In this document: positions 24,788 to 33,119 of the stretch, in pieces
How positions within the stretch are numbered: position 1 is the stretch's first letter
Layout of the letters: every line of letters begins with the position of its first letter
Notes under the pieces: model-generated
The model's database searches: none
What the model saw: only the letters and a program-made list of their open reading frames with translations
Told to the model about the DNA's origin: nothing
Made by a program: the position numbers and the translations under genes
Assembly: GCF_018402695.1 (NCBI RefSeq)
Contig: NZ_JAGYIM010000008.1
Span: forward strand, 1-64,000
DNA: 64,000 nucleotides
DNA from: Arsukibacterium sp.
Lineage (GTDB): Bacteria > Pseudomonadota > Gammaproteobacteria > Enterobacterales > Alteromonadaceae
Direction of reading: 5' to 3'

Positions 24788-26344
24788 TTAGGCGATTAGA
24801 CTCTCAAAACCCTTATGTTTGATTATTTCATCGTAAATAAATTTGAATTTTTCTGTAAAGTCATTTTTTTCTTTTGGATTTTCTTTGAAATAACGTTTAT
24901 ACAGCTCAGACGCTCCCAGCCCCCATACACCAGTACTTTTTTGATCGTTATACCACTTCTTTGCCTTTATTCTATCAGCGTGAATATCTTCGACAGAAAA
25001 ATCTCTAAAACAAATTTGCTTGTTGTAAGAGGCGTTCTTCACCCCCCAAAAGGGATCTGCATCACTCAACCCATTTAAGAATGTAGCTAGTACTTTTTCA
25101 GGTGAGTCGTTTCCGGGCAAAGCAATGTAATTTTTATACTTTGCTATTTTTTGGGGAGCAACGTCGCCATCAACAACAACTAGGGAGTTTGGGTGGAGAA
25201 AAGCTGGTACTTTTTGTTTAGCTAATTGAATCAAATTTTCGCAGCCTAATGTGCAATCGACGTAGTTTAAGCCTTTAAACTTCCTTCCTAAGCATGCCCT
25301 TAAAAAGTCGCGGCATTCTTCATCTTCGGAAAAAATATCAACAGTTAGCTTAAGGACCTTTCCTAAAGACACGTCCAAGTGATTCTTCAATTTCTCAGCA
25401 CTTAAATCTTTTTCTAATGTCACTAGCCCATCAGACTTCTTCAAATAAATAACTTTTGTCGAGCTTTCCCGGCCCCTAGCTTGACTAATCTCCAATGCTT
25501 TATCGATCATTGGCATTGAGTGCGTAGTTGCCAATATCTGAATATTGAGTTTCGATGAGAAGTTCATCAATGCTTCAAGTAACTTAATTTGCGCACCTGA
25601 ATACAATGAAGCATCAATCTCATCAATTGCTAAAATGCCACCTTTGTATTCATCAGGGAAAGAATCTTTCAACCGCTTAAATGAAATTATTGCGAGAAGA
25701 ATTTTACCAATATTATCTTGTCCCGCTGAATTGGACCTCCAATCATAATGATCAGATGTAACCCCTGCTGTCTCCTTGTTCTTACTTTTTAGATAATCAA
25801 CTTTTTCTAACTTATCTTCAGATATCAAAATGGTTCGATACCACTTCTTATAAAATTCAATTTCATCTGCACTCAGCGTTACAGATGGGTCTTCATCAAA
25901 ACCTGACTCTTCGGCATTTGGCAGTAATCGCTTTAGACTAAGGAAAATGACTGGCAACTGAAGATAACCTGAACCAGCGTTACGATTACCTTTTCGCCAA
26001 AACCTTAAATGGCTAGTGGCGTTTTTTCTAGGTATGCTTTCAATAGTAAATGTTTCTGATGAGTTTGATAATGTGAGAGTCCATTCGTGCTCTTTTGGTA
26101 TATCAAACTTAGGTGACAATCTGAATTTATCGCTAAAGCTCGAACGAAAACTTCCCCCTGAAAGTGGTACCTGCCCATGCATTGCATGTTCTTTACCTAT
26201 AGAAAATGTTTGAGTAAGCATGCCTAAAAGAGTACTTTTTTGTGTTCCATTTTGGCCTGCAATTAGGGTTATTTGCTTACCTAAATCAAATTCTAAGTTT
26301 TTAAATCCTCGGAACTTCTCCACATGCAGAGATTTAATTATCAT
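24788..26344 (-). CDS. OLD-like AAA ATPase with a probable TOPRIM domain
   Basis: This 518-residue protein has an ABC/SMC-type ATPase core. It starts MIIKSLHVEKFRGFKNLEFD, has a Walker A variant GQNGTQKST (about residues 31-39) and a Walker B GGILAIDEIDASLY (about 240), followed by LATTHSMPMID. The C-terminal third has SEDEECRDFLRACLG and LVVVDGD (about 390), which fit the Glu and Asp-x-Asp of a TOPRIM nuclease fold, as in OLD-family proteins. First gene of the operon, with AAGGAA before the ATG. It may sense foreign DNA ends for the HerA-NurA pair; this role is inferred. Confidence 0.75.
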   Translation of the reverse strand: MIIKSLHVEKFRGFKNLEFDLGKQITLIAGQNGTQKSTLLGMLTQTFSIGKEHAMHGQVPLSGGSFRSSFSDKFRLSPKFDIPKEHEWTLTLSNSSETFTIESIPRKNATSHLRFWRKGNRNAGSGYLQLPVIFLSLKRLLPNAEESGFDEDPSVTLSADEIEFYKKWYRTILISEDKLEKVDYLKSKNKETAGVTSDHYDWRSNSAGQDNIGKILLAIISFKRLKDSFPDEYKGGILAIDEIDASLYSGAQIKLLEALMNFSSKLNIQILATTHSMPMIDKALEISQARGRESSTKVIYLKKSDGLVTLEKDLSAEKLKNHLDVSLGKVLKLTVDIFSEDEECRDFLRACLGRKFKGLNYVDCTLGCENLIQLAKQKVPAFLHPNSLVVVDGDVAPQKIAKYKNYIALPGNDSPEKVLATFLNGLSDADPFWGVKNASYNKQICFRDFSVEDIHADRIKAKKWYNDQKSTGVWGLGASELYKRYFKENPKEKNDFTEKFKFIYDEIIKHKGFESLIA

Positions 26345-27057
26345 TTTTATTCCTTTCTTTAATTCTCAAAACCGGGCGACTAACACCAAACCAGCTATGT
26401 CTTTAAAATCTTCTGCGCTACACCGCCAAAAATAATATTCACACCTTTCAATAATGCACCAACAAGATAGTCCACTCTTTACTGCCTCATTAAGTAGCTT
26501 ACAAGCGCCTCAGCAAAGCAATTATATTGATAGATTTCTCCATAAGTTTGCAATGGATTGTCCTGAATTGACTTTTAAAATGCCATCCTGAAAAGCTATT
26601 GAGCTAAACCTTTGGCAATCCATTCGATACGTCTAAGGTCGGTTAATTATCGCTACAATGCTACTACGGCAAAGCGACTTCACTGCCTTCCGTCAAAAGG
26701 GAGCAAGAAGTTAATGCATTTGAAAAGAAGGCTAGTGACTTGATATGTTGCACCAGTCCTCGCTATTAAACCTGACGTATTTACTGTGCTCATAATATAT
26801 TCTAATATGGAATAATATATATCAATAATGAATATGCTAAGATTCTGAAAATTAAATCGCTCAAGTAATGAATTAAAGAAGAACCAATCACTTGTAGTAC
26901 CTATAATATCACAAAGACAGTGAAAAGTAAATATAGCATTGATTTGTAACGTCATTTCAGATTATTGGCTTTACCAATAATCTGTCTAATGCGTATTTAC
27001 TCATGTTTTTTTTAGACTATATTCCGCCTCACTTAGCTTTTGCTTTTGAGGTGAAAA
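26345..27057. other. Long AT-rich intergenic region between divergent operons
   Basis: This 713-bp stretch separates the minus-strand defence-like operon from the plus-strand tns operon. No convincing gene was found. It should contain both promoters and, because tnsA normally lies next to one transposon end, perhaps the end of the Tn7-like element. I could not identify a TGT...ACA terminus. A CAATCCATT core occurs twice in opposite orientations (about 26552-26560 and 26617-26625). Confidence 0.5.
26959..26983. promoter_or_regulatory. Inverted repeat upstream of tnsA
   Basis: AGATTATTGG and CCAATAATCT form a perfect 10-bp inverted repeat around CTTTA, about 75 bp before the tnsA start codon. 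It may be an operator controlling transposase expression, or a structure near the transposon end. A T-rich stretch follows on the plus strand only after about 20 bp, so a terminator is less likely. Confidence 0.45.
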
Positions 27058-27717
27058 ATGGCAACCAAAACGAATATTCACTCACGGACGACAATATCCA
27101 AGAAAATGTATCGGTCGAGTTCAATCATGATCTCCGGCAGGTTTACATGTGACAAAAACGACAACCAATTACTCTATCAGTCTTATCTCGAACTTGGAGT
27201 GCTCAGGTGCTTCGCTTTAGATCTCAACATAAAACTCATCGATAGCCAACGAGGCACCATGAAATGGATGCCTAAGGACTCTGAAGTCCTACGAACGTAC
27301 ACGCCAGACGTCATAACGGTAGATAGCTATGGGGAAATCACTTTTACTGAAGTAAAGCCTATTGGCCGGTTGACTAAGGATGAGACAGCGCGGTTAGGCG
27401 AAATTCGTGATGCGTTTAATCGTGCAGGTTTCGCCTTTCGGATCATTACAGACGAAGACGTGCCATATGAAGCTTTCGTTAATGCTGGGCAGTTATTATG
27501 TGCTGATATCAAACATTTCCAGCCGTCGTTTCTTAATACGGTAGTAAACAGTCTGTCTGCAATGCTCCCTGAACGCTTTACGTTTGGTCAGTTGGAGCGA
27601 AGTCTTGCCCTATATGGTTTTCCTATCTGCCACTTTGGTCTCATCAAGGCTGGGTACTTTGCATTTAATATAAAAGAGCTACTGACGCCTTCTACACCTG
27701 TATGGAGGGCGGCATGA
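27058..27717 (+). CDS. tnsA: TnsA-like endonuclease subunit of heteromeric transposase
   Basis: This 219-residue protein shows the TnsA endonuclease catalytic set: Glu in YLELGV (about residue 46), Asp in TPDV (about 84) and Lys in EVKP (about 100), as in restriction-like nucleases. TnsA nicks the 5' ends of the transposon while TnsB cuts the 3' ends. GAGGTG precedes the ATG. The stop overlaps the tnsB start (ATGA). All key residues are intact. Confidence 0.88.
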   Translation: MATKTNIHSRTTISKKMYRSSSIMISGRFTCDKNDNQLLYQSYLELGVLRCFALDLNIKLIDSQRGTMKWMPKDSEVLRTYTPDVITVDSYGEITFTEVKPIGRLTKDETARLGEIRDAFNRAGFAFRIITDEDVPYEAFVNAGQLLCADIKHFQPSFLNTVVNSLSAMLPERFTFGQLERSLALYGFPICHFGLIKAGYFAFNIKELLTPSTPVWRAA

Positions 27718-29804
27718 GTATCCCCTACCTGCGAGAATCGACACGCTTTACGCTCAACGGATCGCAATGTGAAGTTCTCAACATTTTTCGTTCTGACAAT
27801 GAACTGCGCTACCGTGAAATTCATGACGACGAAAATGAGTATTCAAATTCTACAAATCTCATTTCTCTGGCCGATTTCTCGAGAAAGATGGAAGCCGGTG
27901 ACATCCAATTTGAGGAGTTTAGAAAAGAAATTTTTTCTCGCTATTTAACTTCGCAACAAACAGCACAGATATCGTATCGAGAGCGATATGTTTTGCAAGC
28001 AATGAAAGAAAGCCCTTCAGCACCTACGCGACCAGCAGCCGTAGACGAAGCAATAAAAGTGGTAAAAGGGAATACTCATGATGAAACGCCACCGTGCCGG
28101 TCAACCGTGCAGGGATGGATAAAACGCTATAAAGATAGTGGCTGCAATAAAATTTCATTATTAGATGGCTTTTTTTCTACAAATACTCGACGTCGTCAAC
28201 TGCCAGAGGTTGAAGAAGCATTTCAAGACTGTATCGCTGACCACTATCTGCGAAAAGATCCCAAGCCTATTGAGCATATATATCAAATATTTACTGCAAT
28301 TTGCGATAAAATAAAAGCAGAAAATGCCGGCAACCCCAAATATGACTTTAAGATACCGAGCCTTAATACATTAAGGAATCGGATCAAAGCGCTTACCGAT
28401 GAGGAAGCGCTCCTAGCGAAGTATGCCAACGAGAAGAATGGTAAGGCGAAAGTTAAGCAAAAGATTCGGGCAAAACTGAAAAAATTTAGAGTGTCGACTA
28501 TTCTCGAACGTTGCGAAATGGATGGTTTGCATATCCATATCGGTATTGTTGATAAAAACAATACGACAGTTTTTCTGGGGTCAATCGTCTTAATGTATGT
28601 GATGGATGTGTATTCAAGAACAATTCTTGGCTATTCATTGCATTTAACCAAGAAAAAAAGCGAATCAGCAGACCTTATTCTTGCTTGCCTCAAACATACT
28701 ATATCGATTAATAGAGATAAGCGCTGGCCTATCGTCAACAAAATTCCATTTGTAGTGACTGATGCAAGCGCACCCGCCACGAGCGATCTGTGCTCTCCAT
28801 TTTGTATCGCAAACAATATCACATTGCTCATCACTACCGTTGCCCAACCTCAGGAAAAGCCGTTTGTTGAGTCACTGAATAACACGATTAGACGAATGTT
28901 CTTGAGATACTTACCGGGGTACTTTGGTAGAGAAAAATTCAGAGGTAACACAATCAAAATTGCTGAAAATGTGCAGAAGCAAGCCTCAATGACTATTGAC
29001 GGTTTTATCAAAGAATTTGAGCACTTTATCCATGAGGTTTATCACAAAAATCCACACTCAGGCCTGAACGACCGGGCGCCAATTGATGTATGGAATGAGG
29101 AGTTTAACAAGCAGCCTTTAGCGATAAGAGAACAAGTCAAAATACCGCAGGCAACTGAACTTCATGGTTGCATTACTGAACATAAATTTATTAAAGCTGA
29201 AGATGGATTCACTGTTGATAAACGCTGGTATCGGGACGCTGGATTGCATAAGTGGCTCATCTCAAACCGCGATGGTCAATCGGGTTTCTCGGAGTCTGAT
29301 GTATTTGATAAAGTGAAAATTTTATATTCACAACTTGATGTTCGTTCAATTACGGTCATTCACCCGAAAACACAACAACCCAGACAGGTTCCCCTTTCAG
29401 ACTTGGAAAACCTTAACTTGCATGAGGATAAGCCCCTTCAGCGGGAGGAATATCTTAGCATCACTGAAAGCCGCTATCGGGGCCTGCCCGTCTCAGAAAA
29501 ACGATTTTATGAGCCTAGTCATGAAACTGTCGCGACTTCGCGAAAAATTGAGAAACAGCGTCAGGACTCGCGTTCTGAAAAGAAAAAACAGGAGAGCGAA
29601 CGCCGCAAGCAAAATACTCAGCACCACCTAGTGGAAAGCAAAGAATACGCGCAGGAGATTAAAAATCTGACAAGCAAGGCCTCGACAACCCCAGAAAACG
29701 TAATCATTCATGAAAATAGCCAATCGTTATTAACGGATGAGTATTCCGGCGAAGAGTGGGAAGACGATATTGATTTAGATGACATAGGTAATTGGGAGGA
29801 ATAA
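27714..29804 (+). CDS. tnsB: TnsB-like DDE transposase
   Basis: This 696-residue protein has N-terminal helix-turn-helix DNA-binding parts, a retroviral-integrase-type core and a C-terminal beta-barrel. The acidic triad is visible: Asp in EMDGLHI (about 270), Asp in VVTDASAP (about 350) and Glu in PFVESLNN (about 386). The C-terminal 100 residues are charged and are expected to contact TnsC. The ATG at 27714 is chosen because GGAGG lies five bases upstream, although an ATG at 27702 is also in frame. Confidence 0.92.
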   Translation: MSIPYLRESTRFTLNGSQCEVLNIFRSDNELRYREIHDDENEYSNSTNLISLADFSRKMEAGDIQFEEFRKEIFSRYLTSQQTAQISYRERYVLQAMKESPSAPTRPAAVDEAIKVVKGNTHDETPPCRSTVQGWIKRYKDSGCNKISLLDGFFSTNTRRRQLPEVEEAFQDCIADHYLRKDPKPIEHIYQIFTAICDKIKAENAGNPKYDFKIPSLNTLRNRIKALTDEEALLAKYANEKNGKAKVKQKIRAKLKKFRVSTILERCEMDGLHIHIGIVDKNNTTVFLGSIVLMYVMDVYSRTILGYSLHLTKKKSESADLILACLKHTISINRDKRWPIVNKIPFVVTDASAPATSDLCSPFCIANNITLLITTVAQPQEKPFVESLNNTIRRMFLRYLPGYFGREKFRGNTIKIAENVQKQASMTIDGFIKEFEHFIHEVYHKNPHSGLNDRAPIDVWNEEFNKQPLAIREQVKIPQATELHGCITEHKFIKAEDGFTVDKRWYRDAGLHKWLISNRDGQSGFSESDVFDKVKILYSQLDVRSITVIHPKTQQPRQVPLSDLENLNLHEDKPLQREEYLSITESRYRGLPVSEKRFYEPSHETVATSRKIEKQRQDSRSEKKKQESERRKQNTQHHLVESKEYAQEIKNLTSKASTTPENVIIHENSQSLLTDEYSGEEWEDDIDLDDIGNWEE

Positions 29805-29809
29805 TAACT

Positions 29810-30730
29810 ATGCAAACTCTATTTAATGAAGAAAAATACATCAATTCTCATATTACTAAAGTGATTAGAGAAAAGCTTGAATACTGTCTACTGTCAACAA
29901 GACGAAAATCACCAAGTGGCTTGATCATTGAGGGACCGACAGGAGTTGGTAAGACAACGACCTGCGAACGCGAACAGATTTCAATCAATCAACGATATGA
30001 GCAAGCTGGTTTGCCTGCACCAATCTATATGATCAAGTCACCCAATAACCCCGGCACAAAAGATTATTACTCAGAAATCCTTGCCGCAATTGGTGATCAT
30101 AGTCCGTTTACAGGAACTCAGCAAAGTCTGCGGGAGCGCCTTTATAAGCAGCTTGTACTTAAACAGGTCAAGGTCCTCATTTTTGACGAATTTCAACAAT
30201 TAATTGAAAAACGCAGTGATAAAGTTGTTCGGCACACCTTAGATGACATCAAACTCATTTCAGATAAATTTAACATCGCGTGCATATTCGTCGGCACCAG
30301 CGGAGTTAGCAATCTCGCGAAAAAAAACGAGCAGGCAGCCTCTCGCTATCCATTTATAATTCGTATTAATTACATGGGTTTTTCGGATCAAAAAAAGCAA
30401 GCAATCACAAGAAAGTTCATGTCAGCCTTCTTTAAGGCGCACTCCTTAAACATTTTAGGCTTCGATGAATATGAGCTTTGTCTTCGGCTTTATGCTGCAA
30501 CAAATGGCGATTTGCGACTATTTGTAAACTTGCTCGATAATGCTACTGGCTTTCTTACCTCCCCTGAGAATATTAAACCGGTTGCACTCAAAACTCTAGC
30601 GCACTCATATAAATCTTTGGTTTCGCAAGTCCGTATAACTAAAGTGAATCCCTTTACCGCAAGTATTGAAGCGCTACAGACAGAATTGAATATTAAGGAT
30701 TACTCAAAAGTCGCTAAGGATGCAGCATGA
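29810..30730 (+). CDS. tnsC: TnsC-like AAA regulator
   Basis: This 306-residue AAA ATPase has Walker A GPTGVGKTT (about residue 42) and Walker B VLIFDEFQQL (about 125). TnsC-type proteins assemble on target DNA in an ATP-dependent way and link the target selector (TniQ/TnsD) to the transposase. ATG at 29810 has GGAGG about 11 bases upstream; ATG at 29792 overlaps tnsB but has no ribosome site. Start overlaps nothing; the stop overlaps tniQ (ATGA). Confidence 0.92.
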   Translation: MQTLFNEEKYINSHITKVIREKLEYCLLSTRRKSPSGLIIEGPTGVGKTTTCEREQISINQRYEQAGLPAPIYMIKSPNNPGTKDYYSEILAAIGDHSPFTGTQQSLRERLYKQLVLKQVKVLIFDEFQQLIEKRSDKVVRHTLDDIKLISDKFNIACIFVGTSGVSNLAKKNEQAASRYPFIIRINYMGFSDQKKQAITRKFMSAFFKAHSLNILGFDEYELCLRLYAATNGDLRLFVNLLDNATGFLTSPENIKPVALKTLAHSYKSLVSQVRITKVNPFTASIEALQTELNIKDYSKVAKDAA

Positions 30731-32469
30731 ACAATCCTTCATCAACTTTCAGGCTTCCCCGTGAGGAGGAATCAGCCTTTCATTACTGCGAGGATATAGC
30801 GCTTTCTCATGGTTGGGCCTCATCTGATGAACTTTTAAAAGCTTGTGGGCACCCGCCGGTTAGAAACTGGTTCTCAGAAAAAAATACAGTCACTCAGGCG
30901 CTTCAAGTTCATATTGCCCCTTTTGCTAACAAGGCAGACATTGATGTCGAAAGTTTTAAATTTTATGACAACAGTCATCCACAACTGCGTATTTGTCCAG
31001 CCTGTGTGAGCGAGCAAAAACCACATCTTGCTCTACACCAACTACCGTGCGTCACGCACTGCACGGTTCATGGCACTGAATTACTGGATCATTGCCCAAA
31101 ATGTGAGAGTATTATCTCTTCAAGCCTATTAGGTGATTGCACAAATTGTCTGGAACAGCTGTCAATTGAGGTCTGTACATCAAATACCGGCTATTTTGAA
31201 TTTGCACAAACCTTGAATGAACCAGTTCGATTTCTTCAGCAATTATCCGTCTTAGCAGAGCAAATCATTCGACCTTGGGACTTGGTAACTCAACCTATAG
31301 AGTGGAAAAAATTGCGCAACAGTGAAGTTGTGATTGCTATGGATTGTGCCTTCAACTTAGTTACAGACGGCCTCGCGCCATCTCAATATAGGGATTATCT
31401 GTATATTAAACACATAGGTATCTGTGACTTATTGGACCCACTTCTGTCAGAAAAAATTGAAAGAGTGAGAGATACAATTTCACAGTGTCTGGAATACTGT
31501 GATCCCAATTTACGGCTATCGTACACCGGGCTTGATAAAGCACGGCTCGATGGTATGGTTTTGTTTTCTCAAAAGATCGTTTCTAATAAGCGTCTGTCGG
31601 TAGCAATTGGTGATGAAAGTGCTTTAGAGCAACACTGCACGGGAAGGCAGATAATTAAAACGTTTGGGCTTGATAATATTACCTTAAGAAGCCTAATCGA
31701 TATGGACATCTGTGTGCCGGTTAGTAATACGCGTGTCATGTCCCATGCGATTTTCTGCTTCAAATCAACTGTTAAGCGTATTAATGCCCGCTTACCACCA
31801 TACCACTACGGATTGAGTGAACATCACGTATGTTTAAACCATATTTCAGAACGAGCTTTAAATGCCTACGCGCTTACAAAGGGCGAAATTCTGTATAGCA
31901 TTTTGACCGGTGAAATAAAGGCTACTGTAGATATACAGGAGCGCAAGGAAGGCAGTCGTATTTATGTCCAAATTCAATCACTGTTGGATTTTCTCATATC
32001 GCGACCAGTTATGAACAATCATCTATCAATATCAGAGCTGGCTGAAATTCTTTTTGTCCCTGATGATGTTCTCGAACAATTTGTAAGTAGTGAAATTGGC
32101 TTGTACTACGCCAAATATGTTAATACCGGGCCACGTCTGCTTGATAGAGCTTGTGCAGAAGAGTTTATTCGCTCTTACGCGAGCATCAGTCGACTTGCAT
32201 GGTTGTACAAGCGAATGCCCAGTGAAGTTGCAAACAGCTTAAAGGCTGCATGCAGTGAGTCTTCTGTAATATCGGTGTTTAGCCCATCAAAGCAAAGGCA
32301 CTATTCGTTTGCCAAAATAAACCATTGCATTTCAAGAAATTTACATAAAATTTTTGATGGTATGCCTAAAAGATTAATTGAGAAAAGATGGTTTGTACGA
32401 AGAAATGAGTCCATTTTCAATGGTATAGAAGAGTGTTATGACTATTTTGAGCTGGAGGAAACATCATGA
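30727..32469 (+). CDS. tniQ: TniQ-family target selector
   Basis: This 580-residue protein begins with the TniQ domain, including a zinc-binding set: CPAC at about residue 88 and CPKC at about 123, with HCTVHGTEL between. The rest is long and resembles TnsD-like proteins, which bind a specific attachment sequence. It may therefore give this element a fixed target site. Its size is between short TniQ proteins and long TnsD proteins. The target is unknown, and no glmS, tRNA or other known Tn7-like attachment gene was found in the window. Confidence 0.85.
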   Translation: MNNPSSTFRLPREEESAFHYCEDIALSHGWASSDELLKACGHPPVRNWFSEKNTVTQALQVHIAPFANKADIDVESFKFYDNSHPQLRICPACVSEQKPHLALHQLPCVTHCTVHGTELLDHCPKCESIISSSLLGDCTNCLEQLSIEVCTSNTGYFEFAQTLNEPVRFLQQLSVLAEQIIRPWDLVTQPIEWKKLRNSEVVIAMDCAFNLVTDGLAPSQYRDYLYIKHIGICDLLDPLLSEKIERVRDTISQCLEYCDPNLRLSYTGLDKARLDGMVLFSQKIVSNKRLSVAIGDESALEQHCTGRQIIKTFGLDNITLRSLIDMDICVPVSNTRVMSHAIFCFKSTVKRINARLPPYHYGLSEHHVCLNHISERALNAYALTKGEILYSILTGEIKATVDIQERKEGSRIYVQIQSLLDFLISRPVMNNHLSISELAEILFVPDDVLEQFVSSEIGLYYAKYVNTGPRLLDRACAEEFIRSYASISRLAWLYKRMPSEVANSLKAACSESSVISVFSPSKQRHYSFAKINHCISRNLHKIFDGMPKRLIEKRWFVRRNESIFNGIEECYDYFELEETS

Positions 32470-32684
32470 AGTTAAAACATTTTGTCATGACCTTCCCTTT
32501 TCAAGTAGCCGTAAACGCCATTGTTGGAGCGACGATTATCTATCTGGCTTATAACGCAGGCATACATGTTTGGATTAGCGGCGAAATGCCAAAGTTAAGC
32601 TTCTGGCAATCTATATGTATTTATCTGATTTTTGGTGTGTTACTCGGTGACTACCGTTTTACTATTGACTCAGAAAAGCACTGA
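32466..32684 (+). CDS. Small membrane protein coupled to tniQ
   Basis: This 72-residue protein has two hydrophobic segments (residues about 12-30 and 48-62). Its ATG overlaps the tniQ stop (ATGA), so it is translated with the tns operon. I do not recognise it, and no known Tn7-like component has this form. It may help membrane association, or it may be a cargo gene that joined the operon. Confidence 0.55.
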   Translation: MKLKHFVMTFPFQVAVNAIVGATIIYLAYNAGIHVWISGEMPKLSFWQSICIYLIFGVLLGDYRFTIDSEKH

Positions 32685-32783
32685 GCTATCGAAACAATAT
32701 GACTGCGTTTTTCATTTTAGAGTTGACCAAAACTGCATGAAAGACTTTTTAACAAGACAATTTACACTCAGAGGCAATTAGTT

Positions 32784-32999
32784 ATGACTAATAAACTTGA
32801 TGTACTGGCCTTATCCGAAGAGGTTGAACACGACAGCAATTCGGGAAAGTTATGCCAAGAGCTGCTTTCACAGGGCCAAACCCTTTACGGTAAGAGCGCT
32901 AATTACCCGGAGTACATTGAACGCATCACGCCAGATGGAAAAAAAGCTTTGGGGCATTGGATAAATGGAGAATTTGTTGTTGCTATTAACCTGTATTAA
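32784..32999 (+). CDS. Hypothetical protein, 71 residues
   Basis: A small acidic soluble protein with YIERITPDGKKALGHWINGEF in its second half, which has a regular protein-like composition. AGAGG lies about ten bases ahead of the ATG. It may be the last gene of the tns operon, 100 bp after the membrane protein. The family was not recognised. Confidence 0.45.
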   Translation: MTNKLDVLALSEEVEHDSNSGKLCQELLSQGQTLYGKSANYPEYIERITPDGKKALGHWINGEFVVAINLY

Positions 33000-33048
33000 C
33001 GATGAACAATCCCGCGTTTTTCAATCCTATTTACAAAATTACCTGACA

Positions 33049-33074
33049 GACCGCTTTGATAGTTAATTGCGGTC
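33049..33074 (+). terminator. Possible terminator after the tns operon
   Basis: GACCGC and GCGGTC pair around a 14-nt loop, followed by AGTTTAATTTTG. The loop is long and the T-run is interrupted, so this is a weak intrinsic terminator at best. It lies between the end of the tns-side genes and the convergent HEPN gene. Confidence 0.35.
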
Positions 33075-33119
33075 AGTTTAATTTTGTTCTGAACCTAAAA
33101 TTGGGGCAAATAATAGGCC

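Larger units (their letters stand above)
27058..32684 (+). mobile_element. Tn7-like transposition module (tnsA-tnsB-tnsC-tniQ)
   Basis: Four overlapping plus-strand genes encode the endonuclease, the DDE transposase, the AAA regulator and a TniQ target-selection protein, the core set of a Tn7-like element. A small membrane protein gene is coupled at the end. TnsA presence indicates cut-and-paste movement. No tnsE or CRISPR-Cas genes were seen. The coordinates cover the gene module only; the element's ends were not found. Genes to the right (to about 42.5 kb) or the defence operon to the left could be its cargo. Confidence 0.8.

Noticed and set aside
19690-26630. Recurring CAATCCATT-like words as transposase binding sites
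   Set aside because: Orientation and spacing do not fit the known arrangement of TnsB sites, and the words are short. Mentioned as low-level finding only.
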